Origin: Bacteroidota bacterium | Lineage (GTDB): Bacteria > Bacteroidota > Bacteroidia > NS11-12g > UBA955 | NCBI GenBank assembly: GCA_027488835.1 | Contig: JAIYAW010000009.1 | Location: 434,001 to 498,000 of the forward strand | Direction of reading: 5' to 3' | Length of the DNA: 64,000 bases | Part shown: positions 18,801 to 27,306 of the stretch, one piece after another | Layout: every line of letters begins with the position of its first letter | Numbering within the stretch: the first letter of the stretch is position 1 | Position numbers and translations under genes: made by a program | Notes under the pieces: model-generated | What the model was told of the DNA's origin: nothing | The model's database searches: none | What the model saw: only the letters and a program-made list of their open reading frames with translations

Positions 18801-20551
18801 TTCTTTGCTGTATCTACCGAAATACGTGTCCAATAGTAACTATAACTTGGTTTACCATTTGATACCTTTGGTAAGATTTTCATGGTAGTATTTTTACAAG
18901 CAAAAGTGTCTTTTGTTGCTAGAACTACTTTTGGTGGCTCTGGCAAAATTACCGTATCTCTATATATTGTAGGACAGTTGAAAGAATTATTTACTGTATG
19001 AACAATAATATATTTTCCACCTTTTGTTATTGTAATGGTATCTGTTTTCTTAGCACTAAAATACCTTTCTTTTTTACCTGTAGAATCTCTAATACTCCAC
19101 TGATAAGTTGCGCTTCCTTTGAAGTTTGCGGCTAATTTTGCTGCAAAAGAAAATCTACCGCACTTTAATTTACCACTAGCTAATGATGAACCTGCGTAAC
19201 CCTGTAACGCACCTTTATCAACTGTTGTGTAAATACGTTGGTCTTCAGCTCTTGGTTGAACTTTAATCTTGAAACTACGAATTGAAATTACTGGAGGCGT
19301 GCAATGTTGGTCTGATGCCGTTACTGTGAATGAATAAGATACCTCACTCGCTTGACCTCGTTTTGTTTGCCAGCATAATTCATATTCTTTTTCACGCTTG
19401 GTTTTATCAACCACTGTAAAAGTAGCACCTGGTATACCACCATTCCATTTGGCTACAACTGTATCTGGAGTGGTTTGGTATGGTGTAAACGTTTCATCCG
19501 TAATTTTGATTTTTTTACATATTTTATCACCTTCACAAATTATCCAACTAAATGGACCATTAATAACAGGTGGTTTGTTATAACCACAATCATCGATTAC
19601 CCACATCTGCATGTCACGCCGCGTCCGCCCGACGACTATGTATTTTCCGGACGCACTATCGGCTCGCCACTCAGTTTGCTCTATGACTATAATTGGAACC
19701 TCATCACATTTCGTTGGTGTAACAATAATATCTCCATTTGCCGTATCAAAATAAAATCCACGCGGTGGATTGGTATTCGGGTTTGGTGTACATTTAATTG
19801 TAGTTGGAGGCACACAAAACGGTGTCATTGGATAAGCAAATGTAAACGGAGTAGAATATGTAACTGTTGAAGCAGGTACACCGGTTAATCCATAAACCAA
19901 TCTGTATGAAATAGAGTCATAATCAACCGTATCTAATGCACCATTGTTGTAATACCATGGAATATTACAACACAAAAATCCAACAGGATCATTTGTTAAA
20001 GTAGGTGAACTGTTACATTTGTTGATAGTTTTTTTCAAGTTACAGATGTTAATCATACAAGTACTGTAAAAGTCATTGCTAGAAGGACCTGTAGTGATTC
20101 CACCGTTTCTACAACATTCGTTTACGTAAAATGTAACCTCACAACAAGTACTTTTATTTACAAAGTTACTCAATGGAGTTTTATTGAAATCGACAGTAAC
20201 TTCAAACGTATGTTCTTCAACACCTTTTCCGGTACCGTATGTGTTCTTGGGATTACAGGGACTTGAAGCAGATGAGCAACGAGTGGTCACGTCTCTAATT
20301 CCAGTTCTCGTTAAGCCACCCGGCGAAACTGTACCACAACCGTTTGATCCGTTCACCCCTGCATAGGCACTAAATGAGATAACGCCCATTGAGATACCTC
20401 TACAATCACGGTAAACCTTGGCGATAATTTTATATTTACCGTTTCCAAGACATTGATAAGACATATCCGCTCCCATCATATGTGTTGCCTGAGTGTCTTT
20501 AACCAATAATGTTGCTAAAATAATTAAAAAAAATCGTAAAAGTCTTTTCAT
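15893..20551 (-). CDS. Giant secreted PKD/Ig-like protein with T9SS type B sorting domain
   Basis: A 1552-residue predicted T9SS cargo. A signal peptide (MKRLLRFFLIILATLL) precedes THMMGADMSYQCLGNGKYKI, the usual opening of gliding-motility-associated repeat proteins (quoted here split: THMMGADMSY and QCLGNGKYKI). The body is a string of Ig/PKD-like beta domains, including one near residues 1345-1420 with a WSVTDTKGINPSD start. The tail (IYNRWGERLYQT ... YDGTVTLLR) is a type B sorting domain. Many paired cysteines suggest disulfides outside the cell. Role likely adhesin-like, unproven. A TATTTTTG box lies on the minus strand at 20621-20614. Confidence 0.85.
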   Translation of the reverse strand: MKRLLRFFLIILATLLVKDTQATHMMGADMSYQCLGNGKYKIIAKVYRDCRGISMGVISFSAYAGVNGSNGCGTVSPGGLTRTGIRDVTTRCSSASSPCNPKNTYGTGKGVEEHTFEVTVDFNKTPLSNFVNKSTCCEVTFYVNECCRNGGITTGPSSNDFYSTCMINICNLKKTINKCNSSPTLTNDPVGFLCCNIPWYYNNGALDTVDYDSISYRLVYGLTGVPASTVTYSTPFTFAYPMTPFCVPPTTIKCTPNPNTNPPRGFYFDTANGDIIVTPTKCDEVPIIVIEQTEWRADSASGKYIVVGRTRRDMQMWVIDDCGYNKPPVINGPFSWIICEGDKICKKIKITDETFTPYQTTPDTVVAKWNGGIPGATFTVVDKTKREKEYELCWQTKRGQASEVSYSFTVTASDQHCTPPVISIRSFKIKVQPRAEDQRIYTTVDKGALQGYAGSSLASGKLKCGRFSFAAKLAANFKGSATYQWSIRDSTGKKERYFSAKKTDTITITKGGKYIIVHTVNNSFNCPTIYRDTVILPEPPKVVLATKDTFACKNTTMKILPKVSNGKPSYSYYWTRISVDTAKKIWKNEYHVSGDTLDYLTIPGINRDSTIRIKVKDGDGCIFFDTATIYVKPLPVIGLGPDQRICTYEKATFDAQNNDSVEYLWNSGDTTQKITKNVKGDYIVKVMEKTFKCIMYDTVKLFVNDTVTAIAGPDLTMCNLQSILIAGQHRNPALTGVYSWKDVTKNTVLGSNMGYTVSPKNTNTPGGLAQFFTYSLYVTVKQGNHTCEDYDTMVLKVNTLPFVKWDPKPLKSQCFAFGDIEVNNFFNRGKVSGVKIWSGKRFAPDIYIDSINPTRHMFRTTKLNNSQLQNGKNFTANIYGWFKDTNGCVNVDSVTQRINGNPILELTNKIYCQDKGDAFMDSSVIKPKTKAGVNFIWTPQLMPSGVDSAKILVNNNPLGAPDWHFLFGGPTEDFYMGDYKFRLCIEDILTKCKSCDTTRIKIIGEPTIKIISPNPLCVNWDTIDLYDNVLVNGVKGADGDGGSFKIVEFDYDKTGPMVGKALPSGHLFPPSFGRGNYKILYSNNGTGCIKTDSFYITVNDTPDAVLLSNVTLCSSGPKLDLNTRIDYVKSKPSGATINWVGPNLVGTMFTPVTTKTSNIEGPYKMTMSYTDNNGCADTETYSILVRTQPEINISSSKPMSACENTPLAIQSKSAFSNSQVFWTLRNGSDGKIDNVNSENINYSNGLNDIANKSARLLVTTVPLANDVCPPVFDSIDIVYYLYPKLDPIPMQKGCVPLTTNWSVTDTKGINPSDLAYSWIFSNGDSSKLATPTNINFNVQGSYILGVIVTNTKGPCADTMSSTVEAYPIPDAKFRTDPKYHTTVALPKFIMYNESSVQQNPFNPSMNYIWDFGTSKPDTSMIQSPRFAYSRDTGVYLIKLLVTSNHGCTDTASQYIHIGPDIIVFVPDVFTPNSEGPGFNETFAPVATNFKSISMAIYNRWGERLYQTNDISKGWNGTANGQNCMQDVYVYHIIVTSFEDKEYVYDGTVTLLR

Positions 20552-20897
20552 ATTTTGAATGTTTTTTTATGTTGTTTGTTTTATTGACACTAACTTTTCA
20601 AAAAGTGTTGCCTCAAAAATAAATGTTTTGTGTCTTTATTCCAAAAAAAAAATGATTACCGCAATAGACTTTAATGAGAAATTATGAAATTTAAGTTTGA
20701 ATGATCTATAAAAATATCACTATGAAGAAATTTTTTACGGTAATCCTAGATTAGTGAAATTCAAAGGCATGAAATTAACAAGTTTATAATCATATACTTA
20801 AATAGAATAATTTCATCATTGTATTTCCGATTTTTATTAATTCTGAAAAATTTACAACTTGCGTTTAGTATTTTTGTACAATCTATTTGACAAAAAA
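20552..20897. other. Divergent intergenic region, no gene seen
   Basis: An AT-rich 346-bp gap between the minus-strand cargo gene and the plus-strand aminopeptidase. It holds a TATTTTTG box for each direction (minus 20621-20614; plus 20869-20876) and an 8-bp inverted pair GATTACCG (20654-20661) / CGGTAATC (20738-20745) separated by 76 bp. No open frame of useful length is present. Confidence 0.6.
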
Positions 20898-22178
20898 ATG
20901 AAATATAACAGAATTAACTCCGCTTTATTCATAAAAAACCGCAAAAAATTCGCTGATAAAATGGCTCCTGGTTCTATTGCCATATTTCATAGCAATGACG
21001 AAATGCCTAAAAATGGAGATGCCTATTTCACTTTCAAACAACAATCAGATTTGTTTTATTTAACTGGTGTTGATCAAGAAGATACTATTTTAGTTCTTTT
21101 TCCCGATTCACCAAATCCATTATTCAAAGAAATGATTTTTGTAAAAGAAACTTCCGAACAAATTGCAATCTGGGATGGCGCTATGTTAATGCCAAATGAC
21201 GTTTTTGAAGTTTCAGGAGTTTCAAATGTTTTTTGGTTTCATGAATTTTGGAAAACCATTCATTCTGCATTTTTACTTGCAGAAAATATCTATGTAAATC
21301 TCAATGAAAATGATCGCTTCACAGATAAAGTTTCTTATTCAAATTTGAGATTTACCAAAGAAATAATTGCAAAATATCCTGCACATCAAATTAAAAGAAG
21401 TGCACCTATTTTGGCAACCATCAGAATGGTTAAGGAACCAGAAGAAATTGAGCTTTTAAAAGAGGCAATTAGAATAACAAAACTTGGTTTTGAAAGATTG
21501 TTAAAGTTTGTTAAACCTGGAGTTTGGGAATATGAAATTGAAGCAGAACTCATTCATGAATTTATAAGAAATAAAAGTCGTGGTTTTGCTTTTGATCCAA
21601 TTATTGGAAGCGGGAAAAGTGCTTGTGTACTGCACTATATCGAGAACAATAAGCAATGCAAAGATGGAGATTTATTATTGTTAGATTTTGGAGCAGAATA
21701 CGCAAACTACAATGGAGATTTATCACGTTGCATTCCTGTAAATGGAAAATTCTCAAAGCGTCAAGCCGAAGTTTATAATGCCGTTTTATCCGTTCAAAAA
21801 AAGGCTAAAACTTTATTAAAAGCGGGTGTATCAATTCCTGATTATCACGCTCAAGTTTGCGCGTACATGTCCGAAAAACTTGTTGATATTAATTTATTGA
21901 CAACAAAAGAGTTAAAAGACAATCCTAAGGCGTTTTTGAAATATTATATGCACGGAACAAGTCACCATTTAGGACTTGATGTCCATGATGTAATGCACAG
22001 ATTTGAACCAATGCAATTGGGGAGTGTTTTAACTGTTGAACCAGGAATTTATATCCAAGAAGAAGGAATCGGGGTTAGAATAGAAAACGACGTAGTTCTT
22101 ACAGATAATGGAGTGATTGATTTAATGGAGGGATATCCTACTGAAATTGATGAAATTGAATCCATCATGAATTCATGA
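20898..22178 (+). CDS. pepP: Xaa-Pro aminopeptidase (peptidase M24B)
   Basis: Metallo-aminopeptidase that removes an N-terminal residue before proline. The 426-residue protein has an N-terminal aminopeptidase P domain (FTFKQQSDLFYLTGVDQED) and a C-terminal pita-bread domain. Metal ligands are visible: LLLDFGAEYANYNGDLSR (two Asp), MHGTSHHLGLDVHD (His), VEPGIYI (Glu) and GVRIENDV (Glu). The ATG at 20898 is preferred over a TTG 13 codons upstream, since a TATTTTTG box (20869-20876) lies between. The stop abuts the stop of the convergent pcm gene with no gap. Confidence 0.92.
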   Translation: MKYNRINSALFIKNRKKFADKMAPGSIAIFHSNDEMPKNGDAYFTFKQQSDLFYLTGVDQEDTILVLFPDSPNPLFKEMIFVKETSEQIAIWDGAMLMPNDVFEVSGVSNVFWFHEFWKTIHSAFLLAENIYVNLNENDRFTDKVSYSNLRFTKEIIAKYPAHQIKRSAPILATIRMVKEPEEIELLKEAIRITKLGFERLLKFVKPGVWEYEIEAELIHEFIRNKSRGFAFDPIIGSGKSACVLHYIENNKQCKDGDLLLLDFGAEYANYNGDLSRCIPVNGKFSKRQAEVYNAVLSVQKKAKTLLKAGVSIPDYHAQVCAYMSEKLVDINLLTTKELKDNPKAFLKYYMHGTSHHLGLDVHDVMHRFEPMQLGSVLTVEPGIYIQEEGIGVRIENDVVLTDNGVIDLMEGYPTEIDEIESIMNS

Positions 22179-22850
22179 TCAAATCTCCCACCCTTGCTTC
22201 CCTTTTAAAGGAACAAATTTAAAATCTCCAAAGCTCTCTTGGGTAAATTGTGTTTCTGAAATTCGCGTAATTCTAAGCATTTCTTGATTTTCTTTTTCAT
22301 TGCCTACGGGAATAACCAACCTTCCTCCTAAATTTAATTGAAATTTTAAAGTTTCTGGCACTATTGGAGCTCCTGCTGTAACTATGATGGCATCAAATGG
22401 TGCGTATTTGGGCAGTCCCAAACTACCATCACCGTGAAATAATTTGATTTGAGGATTTATTTCTGTCAAAATTGATGCAGCTTGCTCCAATAAAGGCTTG
22501 ATGTATTCTATACTATACAATTCAACCCCTATTTTGGCTAAGATTGCTGCTTGGTATCCACTGCCAGTTCCTATCTCTAAAACCCGACTATTTTCTTTAA
22601 TATCAATTAATTGAGATTGAAATGCAACGGTATAGGGTTGAGAGATGGTTTGTCCATGATCAATAGGAAATGCGGCATCTCTGTATGCAAACTGTTCAAA
22701 ATCTTTAGGAAAAAACCAATGTCGTGGCACAACCCTAATAGAATCAAGGACTAGCGGGTTATTGATTCCTTTTGTAATAAGCTCTTCCACGAGTCTTTTT
22801 CGTTTGCCTTGATGCACTAAAGTATCTATTCTTTCAGGGTTTGTAAACAT
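22179..22850 (-). CDS. pcm: Protein-L-isoaspartate O-methyltransferase
   Basis: Repairs isoaspartyl residues in aged proteins by SAM-dependent carboxyl methylation. The 223-residue protein has the family segments VPRHWFFP, YRDAAFPIDHGQTISQPY and the SAM motif VLEIGTGSGYQAAIL, followed by FDAIIVTAGAP. I take the ATG at 22850, which places MFTNPERIDTLVHQGKRKRL at the N terminus as in homologues, over one 14 codons further upstream. Confidence 0.92.
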   Translation of the reverse strand: MFTNPERIDTLVHQGKRKRLVEELITKGINNPLVLDSIRVVPRHWFFPKDFEQFAYRDAAFPIDHGQTISQPYTVAFQSQLIDIKENSRVLEIGTGSGYQAAILAKIGVELYSIEYIKPLLEQAASILTEINPQIKLFHGDGSLGLPKYAPFDAIIVTAGAPIVPETLKFQLNLGGRLVIPVGNEKENQEMLRITRISETQFTQESFGDFKFVPLKGKQGWEI

Positions 22851-22930
22851 GGTGTTAAGAATGCCTTGTTTTATTAATGATAATAAAATCAAAAATTTGT
22901 GAGCGTTGCAAAATTAACTATATAAAACAA

Positions 22931-23899
22931 ATGAAAAAAACAATCATTCTTGGATCAAATAAATCGGTCGACGAATATGCTGCTTTATTGAGAGATTCAA
23001 AGGATGTTGAACTGACAGGATACATTGATCCGGATGATTCATTAAATTATAATATGTTTGGTGATTTTATCAAAATATTAGAAATCATCCAAACCGGCGA
23101 TAATTTCATTATCGGAAACCAAGTAAAAAATGTATCGTTTGATGTGATTTGCCAAATGATGAAATTTGGAAAGAACATTTTCATTGATGGTTATAGAAAT
23201 TGGTCAGCGCATGAATTGGATACCCTTCAAAAATTGAGAATGGAATCTGAAACCATTTTTCAATTTGGAAATACATTATACAGTCTACCTCTTTTTACTA
23301 CGTCCCTACAATACTTAAAAAAACCACGTTTTATCAAGTTTGAGAAGCATTGTCAAGCACCCAAAACTGGCGAATTTAATCATTGGATTTTCAACCAATT
23401 GGCTCAAGAATTAGATTTGATTAATAGAATTATAGGAAGTAATATCCGCAGCATTTCTGCACGTCCTATGTTTTTATTTGGTGAACATACCGATTTGCTA
23501 AATATTCATATTGAATACGATAATGATGCAATTTGCCATATTTCTTTGGGCAGGGCAATTGAGGAGAATACCCATAAATTGAGGGTATTTCAACATGAGA
23601 AATTATTTCATATTGATTTTCAAGAAAATCAGTTATTGGAATATCGATTGGCTTCAAATACCGACCAATTGTCGTTAAATATAGACTTAAACCCTAATCA
23701 AAATTCTGATATACAGCAATTCATATCGATTGATAGGAATATTATGCCTTACGATGTAAAACGAATGGAATTGCGTAATTTCTTTGAGAATATCGATAAA
23801 AATTTGAGTCCTCTCAATGGATTAGACCACTTAGAAACGGTTGCCATCATTTGCGAAACAATTTGTGAAAAGGTGAAACGACGCTATCAAGCTGTTTAA
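22931..23899 (+). CDS. Gfo/Idh/MocA-family oxidoreductase-like protein
   Basis: A 322-residue protein with a Rossmann-like N-terminal region (KKTIILGSNKSVDEYAALLRD split as KKTIILGSNKS and VDEYAALLRD; VELTGYIDPDD) and an alpha/beta C-terminal part like the Gfo/Idh/MocA family. The usual GxGxxG dinucleotide motif and the EKP motif are not clear, so it may not be an active dehydrogenase. The ATG at 22931 is used. Downstream genes are a lipoprotein and a sugar transferase, hinting at surface polysaccharide metabolism, but this is only context. Confidence 0.65.
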   Translation: MKKTIILGSNKSVDEYAALLRDSKDVELTGYIDPDDSLNYNMFGDFIKILEIIQTGDNFIIGNQVKNVSFDVICQMMKFGKNIFIDGYRNWSAHELDTLQKLRMESETIFQFGNTLYSLPLFTTSLQYLKKPRFIKFEKHCQAPKTGEFNHWIFNQLAQELDLINRIIGSNIRSISARPMFLFGEHTDLLNIHIEYDNDAICHISLGRAIEENTHKLRVFQHEKLFHIDFQENQLLEYRLASNTDQLSLNIDLNPNQNSDIQQFISIDRNIMPYDVKRMELRNFFENIDKNLSPLNGLDHLETVAIICETICEKVKRRYQAV

Positions 23900-23947
23900 T
23901 CAAATGTAAATTATTCGTCAGAAATTCCATTTACAGTAATTTAAATG

Positions 23948-23955
23948 TACTTTTG
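23948..23955 (+). promoter_or_regulatory. -7 box (TACTTTTG) of the lipoprotein/sugar transferase operon
   Basis: Matches TAnnTTTG and ends 5 nt before the ATG at 23961, implying a leaderless or near-leaderless message. No good -33 element is visible. Confidence 0.4.
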
Positions 23956-23960
23956 TACTC

Positions 23961-24854
23961 ATGCGAAAGCATATAACAATCGCAATAATTTCTTACCTCG
24001 TTATTTTATCTTTCGGGGGATGTAATACCGAGAAGAATTTCATTCCGTCATATTTAAAAATAGACAGTTTAAATATCGATGCAAGTAGCATTGGTGGAAA
24101 CAATGTACAACAAATCACTACTTTCCAGCTTTACCAAAACAAACAATTTTTAGGAACGTTTCCAATCCCTTCCCAAATACCACTTGATGCAGAAAATGAA
24201 ACTAACTTTATTGTTGCACCTTATGTGAAACTCAATGGAAGTAGCCAAACTTATGGTTCTTATTTAGTTGCGAATCCACTAGATACTATTATTTCAGTTT
24301 CAAGAAATAATAGCACTCAATTTACACCCAAATTGGTCTACAGAAGCAACGCGAAAATTCTGTGGCAAGAAGATTTCCAAAACAATACTTCAACACTCAT
24401 TCCAATTTCAGTCACCAAAGGTGACACCACGCAAATTGTGAATAGGCCCTTTGTTTTAAATAAAAGATTTGGTGGCAATACCAATTGTTTTGCAGCCACT
24501 TTTGAAAATAATGATAGCTTTAAATCAATGGATTTAGGTTGTTTTGATATTTTCAAAAACTTACCACTTGATGGAACCAGCGTTTTTTTTGAATTTGATG
24601 TGAAAACTGATTTGCCGATTCAAGTTGCTCTCAAAAGAAATAGTCCAACAAATGGTAGTGAATATGTACCCTATTTGTTTATTAATCCCACCGGAGGTGT
24701 ATGGAAAAGGTTTTACACCGATTTAATTTACGAAATACAAGGTCAGGCAGCGGGAACAACATTTCAAATTATTTACAGCATAGATAAACCTAAATCTTTT
24801 TCTGGATCTCATGAAATTTTATTTGATAATATCCGTTTATCTCATTTGAACTAG
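23961..24854 (+). CDS. Predicted lipoprotein preceding a polysaccharide-initiating transferase
   Basis: A 297-residue predicted lipoprotein: signal sequence MRKHITIAIISYLVILSFGG with a lipobox ending at Cys21. The remainder is beta-rich; the second half (YRSNAKILWQEDFQNN ... EILFDNIRLSHL) looks like a carbohydrate-binding/jelly-roll fold of the kind found in laminin-G-like modules, but I do not recognise a named family. Its stop codon is directly followed by the ATG of the glycosylphosphotransferase with no spacer, so the two are co-translated, suggesting a role at the envelope linked to that enzyme. Confidence 0.7.
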   Translation: MRKHITIAIISYLVILSFGGCNTEKNFIPSYLKIDSLNIDASSIGGNNVQQITTFQLYQNKQFLGTFPIPSQIPLDAENETNFIVAPYVKLNGSSQTYGSYLVANPLDTIISVSRNNSTQFTPKLVYRSNAKILWQEDFQNNTSTLIPISVTKGDTTQIVNRPFVLNKRFGGNTNCFAATFENNDSFKSMDLGCFDIFKNLPLDGTSVFFEFDVKTDLPIQVALKRNSPTNGSEYVPYLFINPTGGVWKRFYTDLIYEIQGQAAGTTFQIIYSIDKPKSFSGSHEILFDNIRLSHLN

Positions 24855-26273
24855 ATGCGTAAAAAAATTAGAATATTTTGGCATGTGTTTTTTGATTGGC
24901 TAGCAGCTTCCTTTAGTTGGTTGGTTCTGTTTTTATACAGAAAAAATTATGTCGAAGCAGTAAAACATGGTTACACAATACCTGTTAACCAAGATATAAA
25001 ACTGTTTGCAGGACTAATTATTATTCCACTATTTTGGGTGATGCTGTACGCGATGTCTGGCTACTATCAACATATTTTGCGCAGATCAAGATTGGTTGAA
25101 CTTGAAAATACTTTCGCGAATAGTTTATTTGGCGTAATTATTTTGTTTTTTGTCTTGATTCTTGACGATAGCGTATCCAACTATTATGACTATTACAGTT
25201 CACTTGCAGTTTTATTTGGATTTCATTTTTTCACAACATTAATTTTTAGATTAATCAATTCAACTTTTACAATTCACAAAATTAGAAGTAAAAATTGGGG
25301 TTATCACACATTATTGATTGGAACCGGCCCCAAAGCAATACAACTTATTTCTGACCTGGAAACAGCAAAAGTTTGGGAGGGATTCAATATCAAAGGATTG
25401 GTTCAAATTACTGAACAAAATTCATTAAATCCGAATAATACAAATCTGTCTATTGTTGGAGATTGGAATTCTTTGCCAGAATTAATAAAATATTATGACA
25501 TTGAAGATATCATTCTTTGTAATGAGCCTGAAGAATCTGAATTTGTCCCAAAAGTAATCGATATCATCCAAAATGAAGAAATTCATTTAAAAATGTTACC
25601 CAATGAGTATAATTTGGTTTTAGGTATGGTGAAAATGAATAATATCTTAGGAACAATGTTAGCCGAGGTAGATTTTGAAGTTATGCCATATTGGCAAAAA
25701 TTCATCAAACGGGGAATGGATATTTTTATTTCATTCATTGCTTTGGTTTGCCTATCTCCTATTTTCTTTTTGATTGCATTGTTTGTAAAAATAGATTCGA
25801 AAGGACCTGTTTTCTTTTTACAAGATCGAATTGGATTCAGGGGACTTCCCTTTAAAATTATCAAATTTAGAAGTATGCGAGCAAATGCTGAGACATCGGG
25901 TCCACAATTAAGTAGTGATAATGATGATCGTAGAACCAAAGTGGGGATTTTATTAAGAAAAACGCGGTTGGATGAATTGCCACAATTTTTGAATGTACTA
26001 TTAGGCCAAATGAGTTTAGTTGGTCCGAGACCTGAAAGACAATTTTTTATAGATCAAATTGTTGCCGAAGCACCGATTTATAAAAGATTACACCGCGTTA
26101 AACCGGGTATTACTAGTTGGGGACAAATTAAATATGGGTATGCTGAAGATGTAACAGAAATGATAGAAAGAATGAAATTTGATATTTTATATTTGGAAAA
26201 TATGTCATTAGGATTGGATATCAAAATCATGTTTAATACCGCCCTTATTATGATTCAAGGTAGAGGGAAATAG
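24855..26273 (+). CDS. Undecaprenyl-phosphate glycosylphosphotransferase
   Basis: Initiating enzyme that transfers a sugar-1-phosphate to undecaprenyl phosphate at the inner membrane for exopolysaccharide or O-antigen. The 472-residue protein has four N-terminal membrane helices, a CoA-binding-like middle domain (~150-260), a fifth helix, and the catalytic bacterial sugar transferase domain with KRGMDIFISFIAL, DRIGFRGLPFKIIKFRSM and KTRLDELPQFLNVLLGQMS followed by VGPRPE. The length and layout are those of WcaJ/WbaP-like enzymes. No other polysaccharide genes follow, so it is separated from any large cluster. Confidence 0.9.
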   Translation: MRKKIRIFWHVFFDWLAASFSWLVLFLYRKNYVEAVKHGYTIPVNQDIKLFAGLIIIPLFWVMLYAMSGYYQHILRRSRLVELENTFANSLFGVIILFFVLILDDSVSNYYDYYSSLAVLFGFHFFTTLIFRLINSTFTIHKIRSKNWGYHTLLIGTGPKAIQLISDLETAKVWEGFNIKGLVQITEQNSLNPNNTNLSIVGDWNSLPELIKYYDIEDIILCNEPEESEFVPKVIDIIQNEEIHLKMLPNEYNLVLGMVKMNNILGTMLAEVDFEVMPYWQKFIKRGMDIFISFIALVCLSPIFFLIALFVKIDSKGPVFFLQDRIGFRGLPFKIIKFRSMRANAETSGPQLSSDNDDRRTKVGILLRKTRLDELPQFLNVLLGQMSLVGPRPERQFFIDQIVAEAPIYKRLHRVKPGITSWGQIKYGYAEDVTEMIERMKFDILYLENMSLGLDIKIMFNTALIMIQGRGK

Positions 26274-26286
26274 AACTTTTTAATAT

Positions 26287-26294
26287 TATATTTG
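26287..26294 (+). promoter_or_regulatory. -7 box (TATATTTG) of the type I secretion-like operon
   Basis: Matches TAnnTTTG, 25 nt before the ATG at 26320. It is just downstream of the sugar transferase stop, so the export operon likely has its own start site. Confidence 0.4.
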
Positions 26295-26319
26295 TTTCTA
26301 TTTTAAAAGAATATACTTA

Positions 26320-27306
26320 ATGGCATATTTCAACAATACCAATCCGAATACCACTCAAGAAAACAATAAGTTAGCAAGAGAAAAAGTACAATTCATTTTA
26401 CAAATCCTATTTCAAATTATTAAAGTTGAAAAGAAAAGTGTAAAGTATTTGTATATCTATGCAGCTTTGGCCGGAATTATAAGTTTAACAATTCCATTGG
26501 GAATACAAACGATTATTGGATTTGTATTGGCTGGACGATTGTCGAGCAGTTGGGTCATTTTGGTTGTTATCATTACAGGAGCTGTGTTTTTATTAGGTTT
26601 ATGCAAAATTGCGCAACTGAGCATTGTTGATAGCTTTCATAGAAAGCTGTTTGTTAGGTATACGATTAATTTTAAAAATGCAATTTCTGAATTTTCCAAT
26701 TCGAATAAAGATAGCGTTGTTTCCGCCTCCATGAAGTTTTTGGACATTATTACATTGCAGAAAAGTTTTTCCAAATTAATCACAGATTTTACTGGAAAAT
26801 TATTGCAAGCACTTTGTGGTTTGATTCTACTCTGTTTTTACCATCCATTTTTCATCATTTTTGGCTTTTTAGTTGGATTTGTTGTTTATTTTTCTTTGAA
26901 ATTCACTTGGTACCGTGGTTTTGATACGGCAAGGTCGGAAAGTTATTTCAAGTTCAAAACAGCGGAAGGATTGCAACAATTTGCCAACGAAAAGTTAGAA
27001 ATTTATTCAGATAAAATTGATGAATCTTTGGAAAGTTATGTCATTTCTAGAAACAATCATTTTAATATACTTCGAAAACAAGCATGGCTCGGTGTTGGAA
27101 TCAAGGTTATATTAACAGCAATCATGTTAATTATTGGAAGTTACTTACTTGTGAATCAGGATATTAGTTTGGGACAATTTCTTGCCTCTGAAATATTGGT
27201 TTTTACTTTGATAGAGGCCATTGAAAAGTTAATTTTAACTGTTGAATATTTATATGACGCCGGGATTTCAGTTGAAAAACTAAACGAAATCAACAAATTA
27301 TCATGA
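26320..27306 (+). CDS. ABC exporter transmembrane subunit without nucleotide-binding domain
   Basis: A 328-residue membrane protein with about six hydrophobic helices between residues 40 and 310. It matches the layout of the transmembrane domain of ABC exporters of the HlyB/PrtD group (IPLGIQTIIGFVLAG, helix pairs, then GQFLASEILVFTLIEAIEKL). The protein stops where the linker to the ATPase would begin; there is no Walker A, signature or Walker B motif here or in the next genes. The ATG of the HlyD-like gene overlaps the stop. Either an ATPase is supplied from elsewhere or the complex works without one. Confidence 0.75.
   Translation: MAYFNNTNPNTTQENNKLAREKVQFILQILFQIIKVEKKSVKYLYIYAALAGIISLTIPLGIQTIIGFVLAGRLSSSWVILVVIITGAVFLLGLCKIAQLSIVDSFHRKLFVRYTINFKNAISEFSNSNKDSVVSASMKFLDIITLQKSFSKLITDFTGKLLQALCGLILLCFYHPFFIIFGFLVGFVVYFSLKFTWYRGFDTARSESYFKFKTAEGLQQFANEKLEIYSDKIDESLESYVISRNNHFNILRKQAWLGVGIKVILTAIMLIIGSYLLVNQDISLGQFLASEILVFTLIEAIEKLILTVEYLYDAGISVEKLNEINKLS

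Noticed and set aside
19600-19690. Locally GC-richer patch within the giant type B cargo gene
   Set aside because: The reading frame continues without disturbance and the encoded residues fit the surrounding beta domains; no sign of insertion.
20654-20745. Inverted pair GATTACCG/CGGTAATC as an operator or insertion-sequence end
   Set aside because: Only 8 bp, 76 bp apart, with no transposase remnant; chance is plausible in 346 bp of AT-rich DNA.
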